From Gluconacetobacter entanii (lineage in GTDB: Bacteria; Pseudomonadota; Alphaproteobacteria; Acetobacterales; Acetobacteraceae): 64,000 bases of DNA. The notes below the pieces were generated by a model that was not told the origin of the DNA, made no database searches, and saw only the letters and a program-made list of their open reading frames with translations. Every line of letters starts with the position of its first letter. Position 1 is the stretch's first letter. Made by a program: the position numbers and the translations under genes. Where the stretch lies: positions 107,987 through 171,986 of the forward strand of contig NZ_NKUF01000003.1 of the NCBI RefSeq assembly GCF_003206495.1, given 5' to 3'. Of this stretch, positions 27,841 through 36,613 are shown one piece after another.

Positions 27841-29208
27841 ATGCAGGCTGTAAGCATCACGGGTGCGCAAGGTACGACCGTATCCATCGCCACGGACAGC
27901 ACATTTACCAATACCCTTGCCCAGCAGTATGCGCAGCAGGTGACCGCGACGCTGTCGAGCGACACCATGGTCGCCGGGACGCCCGGCACGGACCAGTCCA
28001 GCGCCGCGCGCACCTTTGTCGATATCACGTCGGGCGGGACCTATACCCTTGATGGCAGCGATACGGGCATCGTCATCGGCGGCCTGAATGGCCAGTCACT
28101 CAGCCAGGCGGTGTCGGTCAACGCCACGGGCGTCACGACGCCGGTGAACGTGATTGCAGGCGACCTTGGCGGCGTCACCTATACCGCCGGAAGCGAGTCC
28201 GGGGTTTTCACGGCGGCAGCGGGCAACAATGTCTTTTCCGGCGGGTCGGGCGATTACGTCATCAATACGGGTGCGGGGCGCGATACCATCAGCACCGGGA
28301 CCGGGCAGGACACGATCAATGCCGGGATCGGCGCCGCCGCGATCTACCTCGCCGCCGCGAACAACACGCTGGACCTGCAGGGCGCGGATACGGTCTATGG
28401 CGCCGATCGTGCGGCGCAGGATGTCACGCTCGAGACCAGGAGTTCGGTCTCCGGCAGCGCCAGCCTCGACCTCGGCGCCAAGTCGCATGTGACCGATACC
28501 GGCAGCGGCAACAGCATGACCGTGCATGGTGGCAGCACGGTGACCGGCGGCACGGATGACAGCGTGACGCTGATGAACCAGCAGGGCCTGTACGGGCTTG
28601 AGGACCTGCTGGAGGCGCAGACGATGAACAGCGAGGCGGGCGATACGATTTCCGCCACCGGATTCGTGACGATCAATGACCCGACCGGCGGCGATGTCAG
28701 TGTCGATGGCTGCCTGCGGTTCCTCAATGCCCGCGGCACCGCCACCGTCAGCGCATGGCGCAGCACCATCTATGGCTCCGCGGGGACGGATGACCTGAAC
28801 ATCACCGCCAGCGATGATACCTATACCGATTTCGACGGCAGCCAGGGATCGGGCAACGAGGTGTTCGATGGCGCGAATTCGACGGGCGACATCGACGCCG
28901 TCGGTGGCAGCGGCAACAACACCCTGATCGGTGGCAGTGGCAACAACACCCTGTCCGGTGCGAATGGCATCAACGATTTCATCTTCATCAATGGCCATGC
29001 GGGCGGCCAGGACATCATCAAGGACTTTGGCAAGTCCTCGGCCAATGTTGTCGAACTCAGCGGCTACAACATGACGCAGGCGTCGCTGCAGGACATGCTT
29101 GCCAACGCTACCGTGACGGGCGGCAACACGACAATATCCCTGTCGGACCATACGCGCGTGACATTCGTGGGCGTGACCGACCTCGGCGCGCAGAATTTCA
29201 AGGCATAG
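27841..29208 (+). CDS. RTX-like beta-strand repeat protein
   Basis: 455 residues from the ATG at 27841, which has GGGAGCGGAAAG upstream. There is no N-terminal signal peptide. The sequence is low in Lys/Arg/Cys and rich in Gly, Thr, Ser, Asp and Asn. RTX-like nonapeptides are present (GAGRDTISTGTGQDTINAG; GGSGNNTLIGGSGNNTLSG). The C-terminus ends in a hydrophobic-turn motif (VTFVGVTDLGAQNFKA) like the uncleaved signal of type I secretion substrates. Similar proteins are frequent in acetic acid bacteria and are presumed to be secreted adhesins or matrix proteins. No type I transporter gene is in the window. A strong terminator follows. Confidence 0.8.
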   Translation: MQAVSITGAQGTTVSIATDSTFTNTLAQQYAQQVTATLSSDTMVAGTPGTDQSSAARTFVDITSGGTYTLDGSDTGIVIGGLNGQSLSQAVSVNATGVTTPVNVIAGDLGGVTYTAGSESGVFTAAAGNNVFSGGSGDYVINTGAGRDTISTGTGQDTINAGIGAAAIYLAAANNTLDLQGADTVYGADRAAQDVTLETRSSVSGSASLDLGAKSHVTDTGSGNSMTVHGGSTVTGGTDDSVTLMNQQGLYGLEDLLEAQTMNSEAGDTISATGFVTINDPTGGDVSVDGCLRFLNARGTATVSAWRSTIYGSAGTDDLNITASDDTYTDFDGSQGSGNEVFDGANSTGDIDAVGGSGNNTLIGGSGNNTLSGANGINDFIFINGHAGGQDIIKDFGKSSANVVELSGYNMTQASLQDMLANATVTGGNTTISLSDHTRVTFVGVTDLGAQNFKA

Positions 29209-29252
29209 GGGCGATTGACACGGCCCCGCGCCTGTCCGCCGATCCATATATG

Positions 29253-29286
29253 ATCCGCCCCGGATGTGGCCGGGGCGGATTTTTCA
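29253..29286 (+). terminator. Rho-independent terminator after the repeat-protein gene
   Basis: ATCCGCCCCGG pairs with CCGGGGCGGAT around a short loop and is followed by TTTTTC. It is 45 bases after the stop codon. Confidence 0.85.
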
Positions 29287-29651
29287 TATCCGTGATCCGG
29301 TAAGGTGGCGGGTAAAACGGTTTCGCCATCCTGCCCGTCATATCAGGGCTTTTGCGATGGTTTTCATGCCGGCGAAGATGACAGGCATGTGAAATAATGA
29401 TACAGATTCGATATAAAACATTCCATCTTCGCCAAAGTTGGTATCATATCGGCCACTTAGGCAAGGGACGGAGCTTTTGCTGATCTGGACAGCAAGATTT
29501 GGCATGTAATGACAAAAATTCGCTGGCGTAAGTTTATCTGCTGCGTTACAAGCCGCGACCGCCCGGCCTGATGGTTCATGCACCGTTACGGGTGGGATCA
29601 GGATATGTCCTAATTTTATACAGCATGGTTTGAAAGGAGCAGACAGTCTCG
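29287..29651. other. AT-rich intergenic region upstream of the HU gene
   Basis: About 365 bases, much more AT-rich than the neighbourhood. It should carry the HU promoter (the TCCTAATTTTATACAGCATGG region, 29605-29630). A minus-strand frame (29338-29583, 81 codons) is present but lacks a ribosome binding site, and I do not count it as a gene. Confidence 0.4.
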
Positions 29652-29921
29652 ATGAGCAAAGCCTTTATTGCCGCCGTGATTCAGGATTCGATCGATTGCA
29701 CTGGCGTGGCCGCCAACCAGGCTGCTTCGGATCTGATGGAAGCCATTATCAAGGAACTGAAGCGCGAAGGTGGTTTCACCCTGCCGTCATTCGGTACCTT
29801 TACCGTCAAGAAAACCAAGGCGCGCAAGGCGCTGAACCCCCGCACCGGTGAACCGGTCAAGGTCAAGGCGGGCAAGACCGTCCGGTTCAAGGCGAGCCCC
29901 AACCTGAAAAAGGCTGTCTGA
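29652..29921 (+). CDS. HU family DNA-binding protein
   Basis: 89 residues, the HU length. The signature GGFTLPSFGTFTVKKTKARKALNPRTGEPV covers the DNA-binding arm. HU bends DNA and compacts the nucleoid as a dimer. AAAGGAG lies 12-13 bases before the ATG at 29652, a little far. A stable hairpin follows. Confidence 0.96.
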   Translation: MSKAFIAAVIQDSIDCTGVAANQAASDLMEAIIKELKREGGFTLPSFGTFTVKKTKARKALNPRTGEPVKVKAGKTVRFKASPNLKKAV

Positions 29922-29929
29922 ATACAGTT

Positions 29930-29969
29930 CCGCCCGCCGATTGCCCCGTAATGGGGAACCGGCGGGCGG
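29930..29969 (+). terminator. Stable hairpin after the HU gene
   Basis: CCGCCCGCCG (29930-29939) pairs with CGGCGGGCGG (29960-29969), with an inner CCCC/GGGG stem. There is no clear T-run. It lies between the convergent HU and lutC genes and may serve both. Confidence 0.65.
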
Positions 29970-30002
29970 TCATGTTCCTTCCGGCAGGGCCGGACGCCCG
30001 GT

Positions 30003-30587
30003 TCAGCAGAACCAGACGCTCAGGCTGCGCACGCCCTGCGCGCCACGAATCAGCACCCCCTGGATATCCGCCGTGGCGGAGGGGCCGCTCATCAGCACGC
30101 CATAATTCGCGCTGCGGAATTCCGGGCGCTTCTGATATGCCGTGTGCATGTTCGCCGTGATTTCCTCCGGCGACAGCAGGATGACGATATGCTGCGCCAG
30201 ATGGGCCAGCGAATTGAGGGGCAACTGCTTCTCGCTCAGGAAAATTGATCCCGTCTCCGCGATGCCGAAGGCCGCGCGCACGACGGCAATGTCCACATCC
30301 TTGGCGTCCTGCGGGGTCTTCAGCGTTTCCGCGCGCATCGTGCCGTTGGTTTCCGGCACGGCGGAGCAGACATTCCTCGCATCGGGGAAACGTCGCGCGA
30401 TCGCCGCGTCGAGCGTTTCATCTCCCTGGCGTTCCAGCACGTCACCGCCGAGGATCTTCAGCGAGGTGATGAAGCGTTCCCTGCTGGCGTCAAGGTCGCC
30501 AAGGGTCGCGACCGGCGGCAGGGGATACTGCTCGGGGGAGGGGCGGTTGGTGCGCAGGGCCTGAAGGATTGTATCGCGCGCGCTCAT
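30003..30587 (-). CDS. lutC: Lactate utilization protein C (LUD domain)
   Basis: 194 residues of the LutC/YkgG family. ADIQGVLIRGAQGVRSLSVWF at the C-terminus and AFGIAETGSIFLSEKQL in the middle are the family marks. LutC is part of the LutABC L-lactate dehydrogenase complex. The ATG at 30587 overlaps the lutB stop by four bases (ATGA), which fixes the start. It is the last gene of lutABC. Confidence 0.95.
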   Translation of the reverse strand: MSARDTILQALRTNRPSPEQYPLPPVATLGDLDASRERFITSLKILGGDVLERQGDETLDAAIARRFPDARNVCSAVPETNGTMRAETLKTPQDAKDVDIAVVRAAFGIAETGSIFLSEKQLPLNSLAHLAQHIVILLSPEEITANMHTAYQKRPEFRSANYGVLMSGPSATADIQGVLIRGAQGVRSLSVWFC

Positions 30588-31990
30588 CGTGTTTCCTCGG
30601 TCTTGCTGGCCTTGTTCGTCCGGTTGGCCTTGTACCACGAATGGAACGTCTGCTTGACCGGATGGGGGTTTTCGCGGTGCTTGCCCCACGGGTTGAGCCA
30701 GTTGTACAGCGCAAAGCGCGGCAGCGTGCTCAGCGATGTTTCCGTGGCGTTGATGGCGGCGCGGTACAGCTTCGGCTGCCCCATCAGCTTGCCCGCCATG
30801 TGCATGATCTCACGCTTGACGAACGGCATTTCATGGTGCTGCACCAGCACGCGGCGCCATTTGTAAAGCTGTTCGTGGATGTTGATCTTGACCGGGCAGA
30901 CATTGGTGCAACTGCCGTTCATCGTGGAGGCATAGGGCAGGGTGCTGTATTTGCGTTCGTTGAAGGTCGGGTCGATGATCGCCCCGATCGGCCCGGAATA
31001 GACCGCGCCATAGGACAGGCCGCCCGAACGGCGATAGACCGGGCAGGTGTTCATGCACGCCCCGCAGCGGATGCATTTGAGCGAGGTCCAGAACTCGCTC
31101 ATCCCCAGTCGCGCCGAACGCCCGTTATCGACGAGGATGACATGCATCTCCCCGCCTTTCTGCGGCCCGCGGAAGTGGGAGGTGTACTGCGTGATCGGCG
31201 AACCCAGCGCGCTGCGTGACAGCAGGCGGATGAACACGCCAAGGTCGGCCATGCGCGGCACGAGGCGTTCGATGCCGATGGTCGCGATATGCAGGTTGGG
31301 CACGGTCGCGCTGAGGTCGGCATTGCCTTCGTTGGTGCATACGACGAAGGTGCCGGTTTCCGCAACGACGAAATTGCCGCCGGTCATGCCCGCATCGGCA
31401 TGCAGGATCACGGGACGCGCGGCCTGGCGCTGTGCCTCGGCCAGCAGGTGAGGGTCGCGGATGCCGGGATCGGTCTTGTAATCCTTGGCGAAGATGCGCG
31501 CGACATCCGATGTCAGCTTATGCACGGCGGGCACGACGATGTGGCTGGGAAGCTGGTCGTCAAGCTGCTGGATGCGTTCGCCAAGGTCGGTTTCGGTGAC
31601 GGTGACGCCGCGCTTTTCAAGATAGGGCCGCATGTCACATTCCTCGGTGACCATCGACTTGCTCTTGATCAGGCTGCGTGCATTGTGCGCCTGCAGGATC
31701 TCGCCCACGATGCGGTTATGTTCCGCCCCGTCACGCGCCCAGTGGACGTGGATACCGTTCTTCTTGGCGTTTTCCTCGAACTGCTCCAGGTATTCGGGCA
31801 GGCGGGCGAGCGTGTGTTCCTTGATGCGTGACGCCTCGGTGCGCAGTTCCTGCCATTCGGGCAGCATGTGCATCTGGTCGTCACGCTTCTGGCGCATGTC
31901 CCACAGGCGTTCGTCATGGAACTTCAGGTGGGGGGCGTCTTCCAGGAACTTTTCGGCGGCTCTGGCGTGGTTGACCGGCCTGTTGCTCAT
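30584..31990 (-). CDS. lutB: Lactate utilization iron-sulfur protein B
   Basis: 468 residues. An N-terminal LUD domain (HNARSLIKSKSMVTEECDM, GMTGGNFVVAETGTFVVCTNEGN) is followed by two 4Fe-4S sites: CIRCGACMNTCPVYRR and CTNVCPVKINIHEQL. LutB passes electrons from lactate oxidation with LutA and LutC. The start at 31990 is tied to the end of lutA by a four-base overlap. Confidence 0.97.
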   Translation of the reverse strand: MSNRPVNHARAAEKFLEDAPHLKFHDERLWDMRQKRDDQMHMLPEWQELRTEASRIKEHTLARLPEYLEQFEENAKKNGIHVHWARDGAEHNRIVGEILQAHNARSLIKSKSMVTEECDMRPYLEKRGVTVTETDLGERIQQLDDQLPSHIVVPAVHKLTSDVARIFAKDYKTDPGIRDPHLLAEAQRQAARPVILHADAGMTGGNFVVAETGTFVVCTNEGNADLSATVPNLHIATIGIERLVPRMADLGVFIRLLSRSALGSPITQYTSHFRGPQKGGEMHVILVDNGRSARLGMSEFWTSLKCIRCGACMNTCPVYRRSGGLSYGAVYSGPIGAIIDPTFNERKYSTLPYASTMNGSCTNVCPVKINIHEQLYKWRRVLVQHHEMPFVKREIMHMAGKLMGQPKLYRAAINATETSLSTLPRFALYNWLNPWGKHRENPHPVKQTFHSWYKANRTNKASKTEETR

Positions 31991-32730
31991 GACCGTGCTC
32001 CGTTCAGGATCTGTGCGATATGGATGAAGCGGATCGGGATACCGGCACGTTCGGCGCAGCCCTGCTGGTGCATGACGCATGACGAATCCGCCGAAACGAT
32101 GTAATCCGCGCCCGCCTGGTAATGGTCGCGCACCTTGTCCACGCCCATCCGTGCGGACACCGCCTCTTCCGTGACGGAGAAGGTGCCGCCAAAGCCGCAG
32201 CATTCGTCAGGCCGCTTCGGGGTGACGAAGCGGATGCCCTTGACCTTCGTCAGCAGGTCCATCGGCTTGGAGAACGGCTTTTCGCCCAGTTCCGACATGC
32301 TTGCGGTGCGCAGCGCGCGCAGGGTGCCGCAACTGTTGTGCAGGCCGACGGTGTGGTTGAATTCCGCCCACGGGAATTCCTCCACCTTCAGGATGTCATG
32401 CAGGAATTCCACCAGTTCATAGGTGTTTTCGCGCACATGGCGGACTTCGTCGGTCTGGGGGATGGCGTCGAAATTGTCGCGTACGTGATGTGTGCAACTG
32501 CCGGACGGCATGACGATCTTGTCAAACCGGGCGAAGTTGCGCACGAACAGCGCTTCGGCGGCGGCGGCATCGGAATTGCAGCCGGAATTTCCCATCGGCT
32601 GCCCACAGCATGTCTGGTCCAGCGGATATTCGACATCCTGTCCCAGCTTTTCCAGCAACTCCAGCGTGGCAATGCCGGCCTGCGGGTAGAAAGCATCGAT
32701 ATAACAGGGGATAAACAGGCCAATCTTCAT
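31987..32730 (-). CDS. lutA: Lactate utilization protein A (CCG-domain iron-sulfur protein)
   Basis: 247 residues with two CCG motifs, each of which binds a cluster: CCGQPMGNSG near residue 42 and CCGFGGTFSV near residue 185. It is the first gene of lutABC and converts L-lactate to pyruvate together with the other two subunits, probably feeding the respiratory chain. The ATG at 32730 is chosen; an upstream in-frame ATG at 32772 would add 14 residues unlike the family. The operon is read leftwards, with a LysR gene reading away on the other side. Confidence 0.96.
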   Translation of the reverse strand: MKIGLFIPCYIDAFYPQAGIATLELLEKLGQDVEYPLDQTCCGQPMGNSGCNSDAAAAEALFVRNFARFDKIVMPSGSCTHHVRDNFDAIPQTDEVRHVRENTYELVEFLHDILKVEEFPWAEFNHTVGLHNSCGTLRALRTASMSELGEKPFSKPMDLLTKVKGIRFVTPKRPDECCGFGGTFSVTEEAVSARMGVDKVRDHYQAGADYIVSADSSCVMHQQGCAERAGIPIRFIHIAQILNGARS

Positions 32731-32792
32731 CAGGGAGCACTCATCCTTAGCAGATGGGGGAACGTGGCGCATGGTATGTTATGGCGTCAAAT

Positions 32793-32818
32793 ATATATTG
32801 AACTAGGTTTCCATATAT
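32793..32818. promoter_or_regulatory. Palindromic operator between lutA and the LysR gene
   Basis: ATATATTGAAC, then TAG, then GTTTCCATATAT form a near-perfect dyad in the divergent intergenic region. The layout fits a LysR-type binding site that controls lutABC and its own gene. The surrounding DNA is AT-rich, so promoter elements probably overlap it. Confidence 0.55.
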
Positions 32819-32832
32819 TATTTATATGCCAA

Positions 32833-33759
32833 ATGGATCTAAGACACCTTCGCTATTTTGTCGCCGTCGCGGAAAACGGCAGTTTCACACGCGCGGCGGA
32901 ACAGCTGGGCATAGAACAGCCCCCCCTGAGCCAGCAGATCAAGCAGTTCGAAAATGAACTTGGCGTGCTGCTGTTCCAGCGCCTGACGCGCGGGGTGCGC
33001 CTGACGGATGTGGGGGTTGTCCTGATGGACCAGGCCAAGGCCATTCTTGGCATGCAGCAGCAGTTCCTGTCCATTGCGACCGGCCTTGCCCGTGGTGAGC
33101 GCGGGCACCTGCGGGTCGGACTGGCGGGGGCGGTGTCGCTGCTGCCGCTGATCCCGCAGACCGTGCGCCGCTTCCGCGAGGAATGGCCCGATGTCACCAT
33201 CTCGCTGGAGGAAAGCAATACGCCTGCCCTGCGCAAGGCGCTGCATGACCGGGCCATAGATATCGCGATCGTCCGCCCGCCCGTGCCCGACGGGGGGGAG
33301 GGACTGATCGTGTCCCCCCTGCTGGCGGAACCGACGGTCGTGGCGCTGCCCAAGGGGCACGCGCTGGCCTCCCGCCCGCGTCTGGAGCTTGAGATGCTGG
33401 CCGATGAACCGCTGATCATCTTCCCGCGTGAACTCGGGCCGGGATTTCATGACGCCATCCTGTCGGCCTGCCAGAATGCGGGGTTCACCCCGCGCATGGG
33501 GCAGCAGGCGCCGCAGATCGCCTCCACCGTGCCGCTTGTCGCGGCGGGGCTTGGCATTTCCGTGGTGCCGCAATCGCTGCACCAGATCCATTCGGGGGGG
33601 GTGACCTATCACTCGCTCGGGCCGAAGGCGCCAAAGGCGGACCTGGCGATCGCCATGCGCGCGGGGCAGCATTCCCCGCTGATTTCGCATTTCGTGGCGA
33701 TCCTGCGCGATGCCTGCCGTGACATGCAATTGCCTGCCGGGGATGAAACCGGTCCCTGA
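32833..33759 (+). CDS. LysR family transcriptional regulator
   Basis: 308 residues. The winged HTH is at residues ~1-60 (MDLRHLRYFVAVAENGSFTRAAEQLGIEQPPLSQQIK), followed by a periplasmic-binding-like effector domain. It is divergent from lutABC with a dyad between, so it probably controls lactate use. The inducer is not known. A hairpin lies after the stop. Confidence 0.95.
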   Translation: MDLRHLRYFVAVAENGSFTRAAEQLGIEQPPLSQQIKQFENELGVLLFQRLTRGVRLTDVGVVLMDQAKAILGMQQQFLSIATGLARGERGHLRVGLAGAVSLLPLIPQTVRRFREEWPDVTISLEESNTPALRKALHDRAIDIAIVRPPVPDGGEGLIVSPLLAEPTVVALPKGHALASRPRLELEMLADEPLIIFPRELGPGFHDAILSACQNAGFTPRMGQQAPQIASTVPLVAAGLGISVVPQSLHQIHSGGVTYHSLGPKAPKADLAIAMRAGQHSPLISHFVAILRDACRDMQLPAGDETGP

Positions 33760-33767
33760 AATAGCAA

Positions 33768-33799
33768 AAGGGGGAACCCCCATAAGGAAGTTCCCCCTT
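33768..33799 (+). terminator. Hairpin between LysR and His-rich genes
   Basis: AAGGGGGAAC (33768-33777) pairs with GTTCCCCCTT (33790-33799). It lies between the two convergent stop codons and may serve both genes. Confidence 0.75.
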
Positions 33800-33841
33800 C
33801 ACCGTCAGTCATGACCCGCCGGTGGGCGGGGTCATGCCATA

Positions 33842-34105
33842 TCAGTTGCTCTTGTTTTCGTCGTGACCATGGTGGCCATGGCGATGCTTGCCTTCGTGGT
33901 GTTCACCCTCATGGTGCTCACCTTCGCGGTGTTCATTGCCATTTTCGCCTTCATGATCGCGATGTTCGCCGTGATCACCCTGCTCGTCATGATGATATTC
34001 ATGATGATCGTTGTTGTTGGTGTTGTCCTGCGCCATTGCGGGAACGCCATACGCGCCGAGGGCACCAGCAACACCGGCAATCATCAGAAAACGTGTGAAC
34101 TTCAT
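33842..34105 (-). CDS. Secreted His-rich protein (87 aa)
   Basis: A signal peptide (MKFTRFLMIAGVAGALGAYGVPAMA) is followed by about 62 mature residues, of which about 17 are His and many are Glu, Asp, Gly and Asn. The pattern GEHHEGEHHEGKHRHGHHGH is a short metal-binding repeat. It probably binds Ni, Zn, Cu or Fe in the periplasm. AGGAGG before the ATG at 34105 is a strong ribosome binding site. The opposite-strand frame over the same DNA is hydrophobic and is a mirror of the His codons, not a gene. The family is not recognised. Confidence 0.8.
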   Translation of the reverse strand: MKFTRFLMIAGVAGALGAYGVPAMAQDNTNNNDHHEYHHDEQGDHGEHRDHEGENGNEHREGEHHEGEHHEGKHRHGHHGHDENKSN

Positions 34106-34299
34106 AAAATGTACCTCCTGTTTACGACACAATAAGGCATTGCGAACGCGACCTTATAGTGTCTTTAATGTGTACAAATGTTACAGATGGATGCAATCAA
34201 AAAACTGCTTTCACATTATTTTAATAAATCTGACATCAATAGCGGCTCTTAGCTATGCACGGCAGATATTCCTGCCCTGTTTTTTTTAATGGTCCCATT

Positions 34300-35409
34300 C
34301 TATTGTTCCGTGCGGGCGGCATGTACCAGTTGGTGGATGAACGCCAGTTTGCGCAGGATGGCCGGTGTCAGCACGAACGGGTAGAAATCCGCCAGCCCCA
34401 TGGAGCGGTTGAGGCTGTTGACCGCATAGGTCAGCGGCAGCCATCCCTGCGCGATGATGTCGAATGTCGCCACGTCATAGGGGTTGTCGGTCATCATCGC
34501 CCGCAGGGACTGCGGATTGCCGGGCTGTTCGCGCACCGTCATGCCATAGGCCCATGCCGTCTCCAGCGTGGAGACGATGTGCAGGTAATGCGCCCATGTC
34601 TCGGCGAAGTCTTCCCACGGGTGGCAGGTGGCGTATTCGCTGACATACTGCGTGCGCCATCCCTGCGGTGGCCCGTTTTCGTAATGGCGTTGCAGCGCCT
34701 GCTGGTAATCCATGCGGTCATCGCCGAAAATGGCCCGGCATTCCGTCAGCCACGGCCCGTCGCGCACCAGCAGGTTCCAGTAATAATGCCCGATCTCGTG
34801 GCGGAAATGGCCCAGCAGCGTGCGGTAATGCTCCCCCATTTCCATGCGCATCTTCTCGCGCTGCGCATCATCGGCTTCGCGCAGGGCAATGGTGATCAGG
34901 CCGTTCTGGTGCCCGGTCATGACCGGCGCGCCGTCGGGAACATCATCCAGGAAATCGAAGACCAGACCGTCGCGCGGGTCCTGCCGCCGGGTGTGCATCG
35001 GTAGGTGCAGGCGCAGCAGCGTGTAGAACAGCCGGTGCTTCGCGACCTCGATCTTGCGCCACCGTTCCAGGTTGCCAGGCACCGACAGGTTGTGGATGGT
35101 GCGGTTGAACTGGCACGCGATGCAGAATTCCTGCCCGGGCTGGCTGGCGGGGATCAGCCAGTTGCAGGCGTCATGTGCATGGTTGGCGCAGAAACGGTAG
35201 GGGCCGTCATCCGCCTGTGGGTCGAGTGCATGCCATGCATGGCCATCATCGGCGGGTGTCAGCGCGGACAGGCTGTTGATGGTCGGGATATAGCCCAGCT
35301 TGTGCCCGCAGCGTTCGCAGGCCGTGTTTTCGAAGAACAGGACCTGATCGCAGGACTGGCAGGAAAAGAGTTGCACGGCTGTTTGCTTTCCGTAACGCGA
35401 AGGGGGCAT
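34300..35409 (-). CDS. Putative zinc-binding metallopeptidase with N-terminal zinc ribbon (DUF2248/COG4307 type)
   Basis: 369 residues. An N-terminal zinc ribbon (FSCQSCDQVLFFENTACERCG, four cysteines, residues ~15-35) is followed by a second set (CANHAHDACNWL, FCIACQ). The HEXXH-like RHEIGHYYW is near residue 215, with TECRAIFGDDRMDYQQAL after it, so a zincin fold is likely. The family is uncharacterised. The start at 35409 is preceded by GGGGGT. It lies 68 bases after the transglutaminase gene on the same strand, in the ATP-grasp/alpha-E neighbourhood. The pairing suggests it trims or cleaves the product. Confidence 0.88.
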   Translation of the reverse strand: MPPSRYGKQTAVQLFSCQSCDQVLFFENTACERCGHKLGYIPTINSLSALTPADDGHAWHALDPQADDGPYRFCANHAHDACNWLIPASQPGQEFCIACQFNRTIHNLSVPGNLERWRKIEVAKHRLFYTLLRLHLPMHTRRQDPRDGLVFDFLDDVPDGAPVMTGHQNGLITIALREADDAQREKMRMEMGEHYRTLLGHFRHEIGHYYWNLLVRDGPWLTECRAIFGDDRMDYQQALQRHYENGPPQGWRTQYVSEYATCHPWEDFAETWAHYLHIVSTLETAWAYGMTVREQPGNPQSLRAMMTDNPYDVATFDIIAQGWLPLTYAVNSLNRSMGLADFYPFVLTPAILRKLAFIHQLVHAARTEQ

Positions 35410-35476
35410 GTGCCATACCCCCATGGGGAAAGTCAGGATATGGCATTCCCGTGTGGGTCCTGACAGCCCTTATATC

Positions 35477-36316
35477 TCATTGACCTTTAAGATCAGTGAT
35501 CTTCGTGTCGTCGCCATGATGGAGCGTCATTGAAACGTCGAGTGTCGCGTTGCAACTGTCGAGCAGTCCGGAGACCGGGGCGACCTGTCCCGGCTCCAGC
35601 GCCGCCGCAAGGGGAATATGCCCCTGTGACGCCAGCAGTCCCGATGTGGTGTCGAATCCGACCCATCCCCTGCCGGGGACATGGGCCTGTGCCCAAGCAT
35701 GCAGGTCGCAGGTCGCGTCGTCGATATCGGGCTGGATCAGGTATCCCGACACGAAGCGCGCGGCGATGCCCATATGGCGCAGGACCTGTATGAACAGCCA
35801 CGCGCTGTCACGGCATGACCCCGTCTGGCGGGTCAGGGTTTCCTCCGCATCCCAGACACCGGCCTCCATGCGGGTGCGGTAGGTGATGCGCGCGGCGATC
35901 ATCCGGTTGATCGCCTCCAGCCGCGCCAGCGGGTCGGGATGCCGGATCCCTGCCATCTCGGCCAGCAGGGCGCGCAGGTACGGGCCTGCGGGAAGCGGCT
36001 GTGTGAAGGCCACGGGCGGGGCGGGGCGCGCATCGGTGTGCAGAGGTGCGGGCACGGGGGCAAGGTCCGCCGTCAGGCGTACCGTGATGTCGAAATGCCG
36101 GACCTTGCGGTCGAACGTGACGCAGGCCTCGTGATTGCCGAAATCATCCTGCCGCCATGTCCGCTGGTGGCCGTGGGGCTGGATGTCCATGCCATAGGAC
36201 AGGATGGGTGTCGGGCATGTCGCATCCGGCCGCAGGCGGATGGTCTGCGGGCCAAGGGAAACCGGGCGGTCGTAACGGTAGCTTGTCCGGTGAACCAGCG
36301 TAACGGGCCGGTTCAT
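35477..36316 (-). CDS. Transglutaminase-like cysteine protease family protein (COG1305), short form
   Basis: 279 residues from the ATG at 36316. The catalytic triad is seen: TGSCRDSAWLF (Cys, near residue 172), CDLHAWAQ (His) and VGFDTTSG (Asp). The N-terminal beta-sandwich region (SYRYDRPVSLGPQTIRLRP) is complete. In many relatives the protein continues with a large C-terminal part; here it stops soon after PVSGLLDSC, so only the transglutaminase module is present. It is divergent from the ATP-grasp gene, and partners of this kind are known to be clustered with COG2307 and COG2308. The in-frame ATG at 36412 is less likely. Confidence 0.93.
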   Translation of the reverse strand: MNRPVTLVHRTSYRYDRPVSLGPQTIRLRPDATCPTPILSYGMDIQPHGHQRTWRQDDFGNHEACVTFDRKVRHFDITVRLTADLAPVPAPLHTDARPAPPVAFTQPLPAGPYLRALLAEMAGIRHPDPLARLEAINRMIAARITYRTRMEAGVWDAEETLTRQTGSCRDSAWLFIQVLRHMGIAARFVSGYLIQPDIDDATCDLHAWAQAHVPGRGWVGFDTTSGLLASQGHIPLAAALEPGQVAPVSGLLDSCNATLDVSMTLHHGDDTKITDLKGQ

Positions 36317-36613
36317 CACAGGGGTGCTTTCATGAAAGCAGGTCGTGCAAGCAAAGGCATCATGTTCCCGGGCCGCCATGCACCGTGTATCAGGCATGCG
36401 ATCCCCATGCATTGCATGAGTTTGCGGCCAGCGCCATACGCGGCGGTCATTTCGTCGATGGAATGGCGAAAAAGAAAATGGAATGCAGATTTTACCTTGG
36501 CAAGGACGTGTTTTCTTGCTCCGCTAAGTCACCAGCGTAACGAAATGGCAGGTGGGTGGGCATGTTTCCGTCACGCCTGATCCTCCTTCCGCCATGGGTA
36601 CGGGAGCAGGGGC

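Noticed and set aside
29338..29583. An 81-codon minus-strand frame upstream of the HU gene
   Set aside because: It has no ribosome binding site and no recognisable family, and it lies in AT-rich promoter DNA. I cannot exclude it, but I do not support it.
33863..34135. A hydrophobic Met/Phe/Ile-rich frame that looks like a membrane protein
   Set aside because: It is the reverse complement of the His/Glu codons of the secreted His-rich protein, whose signal peptide and ribosome binding site are convincing.
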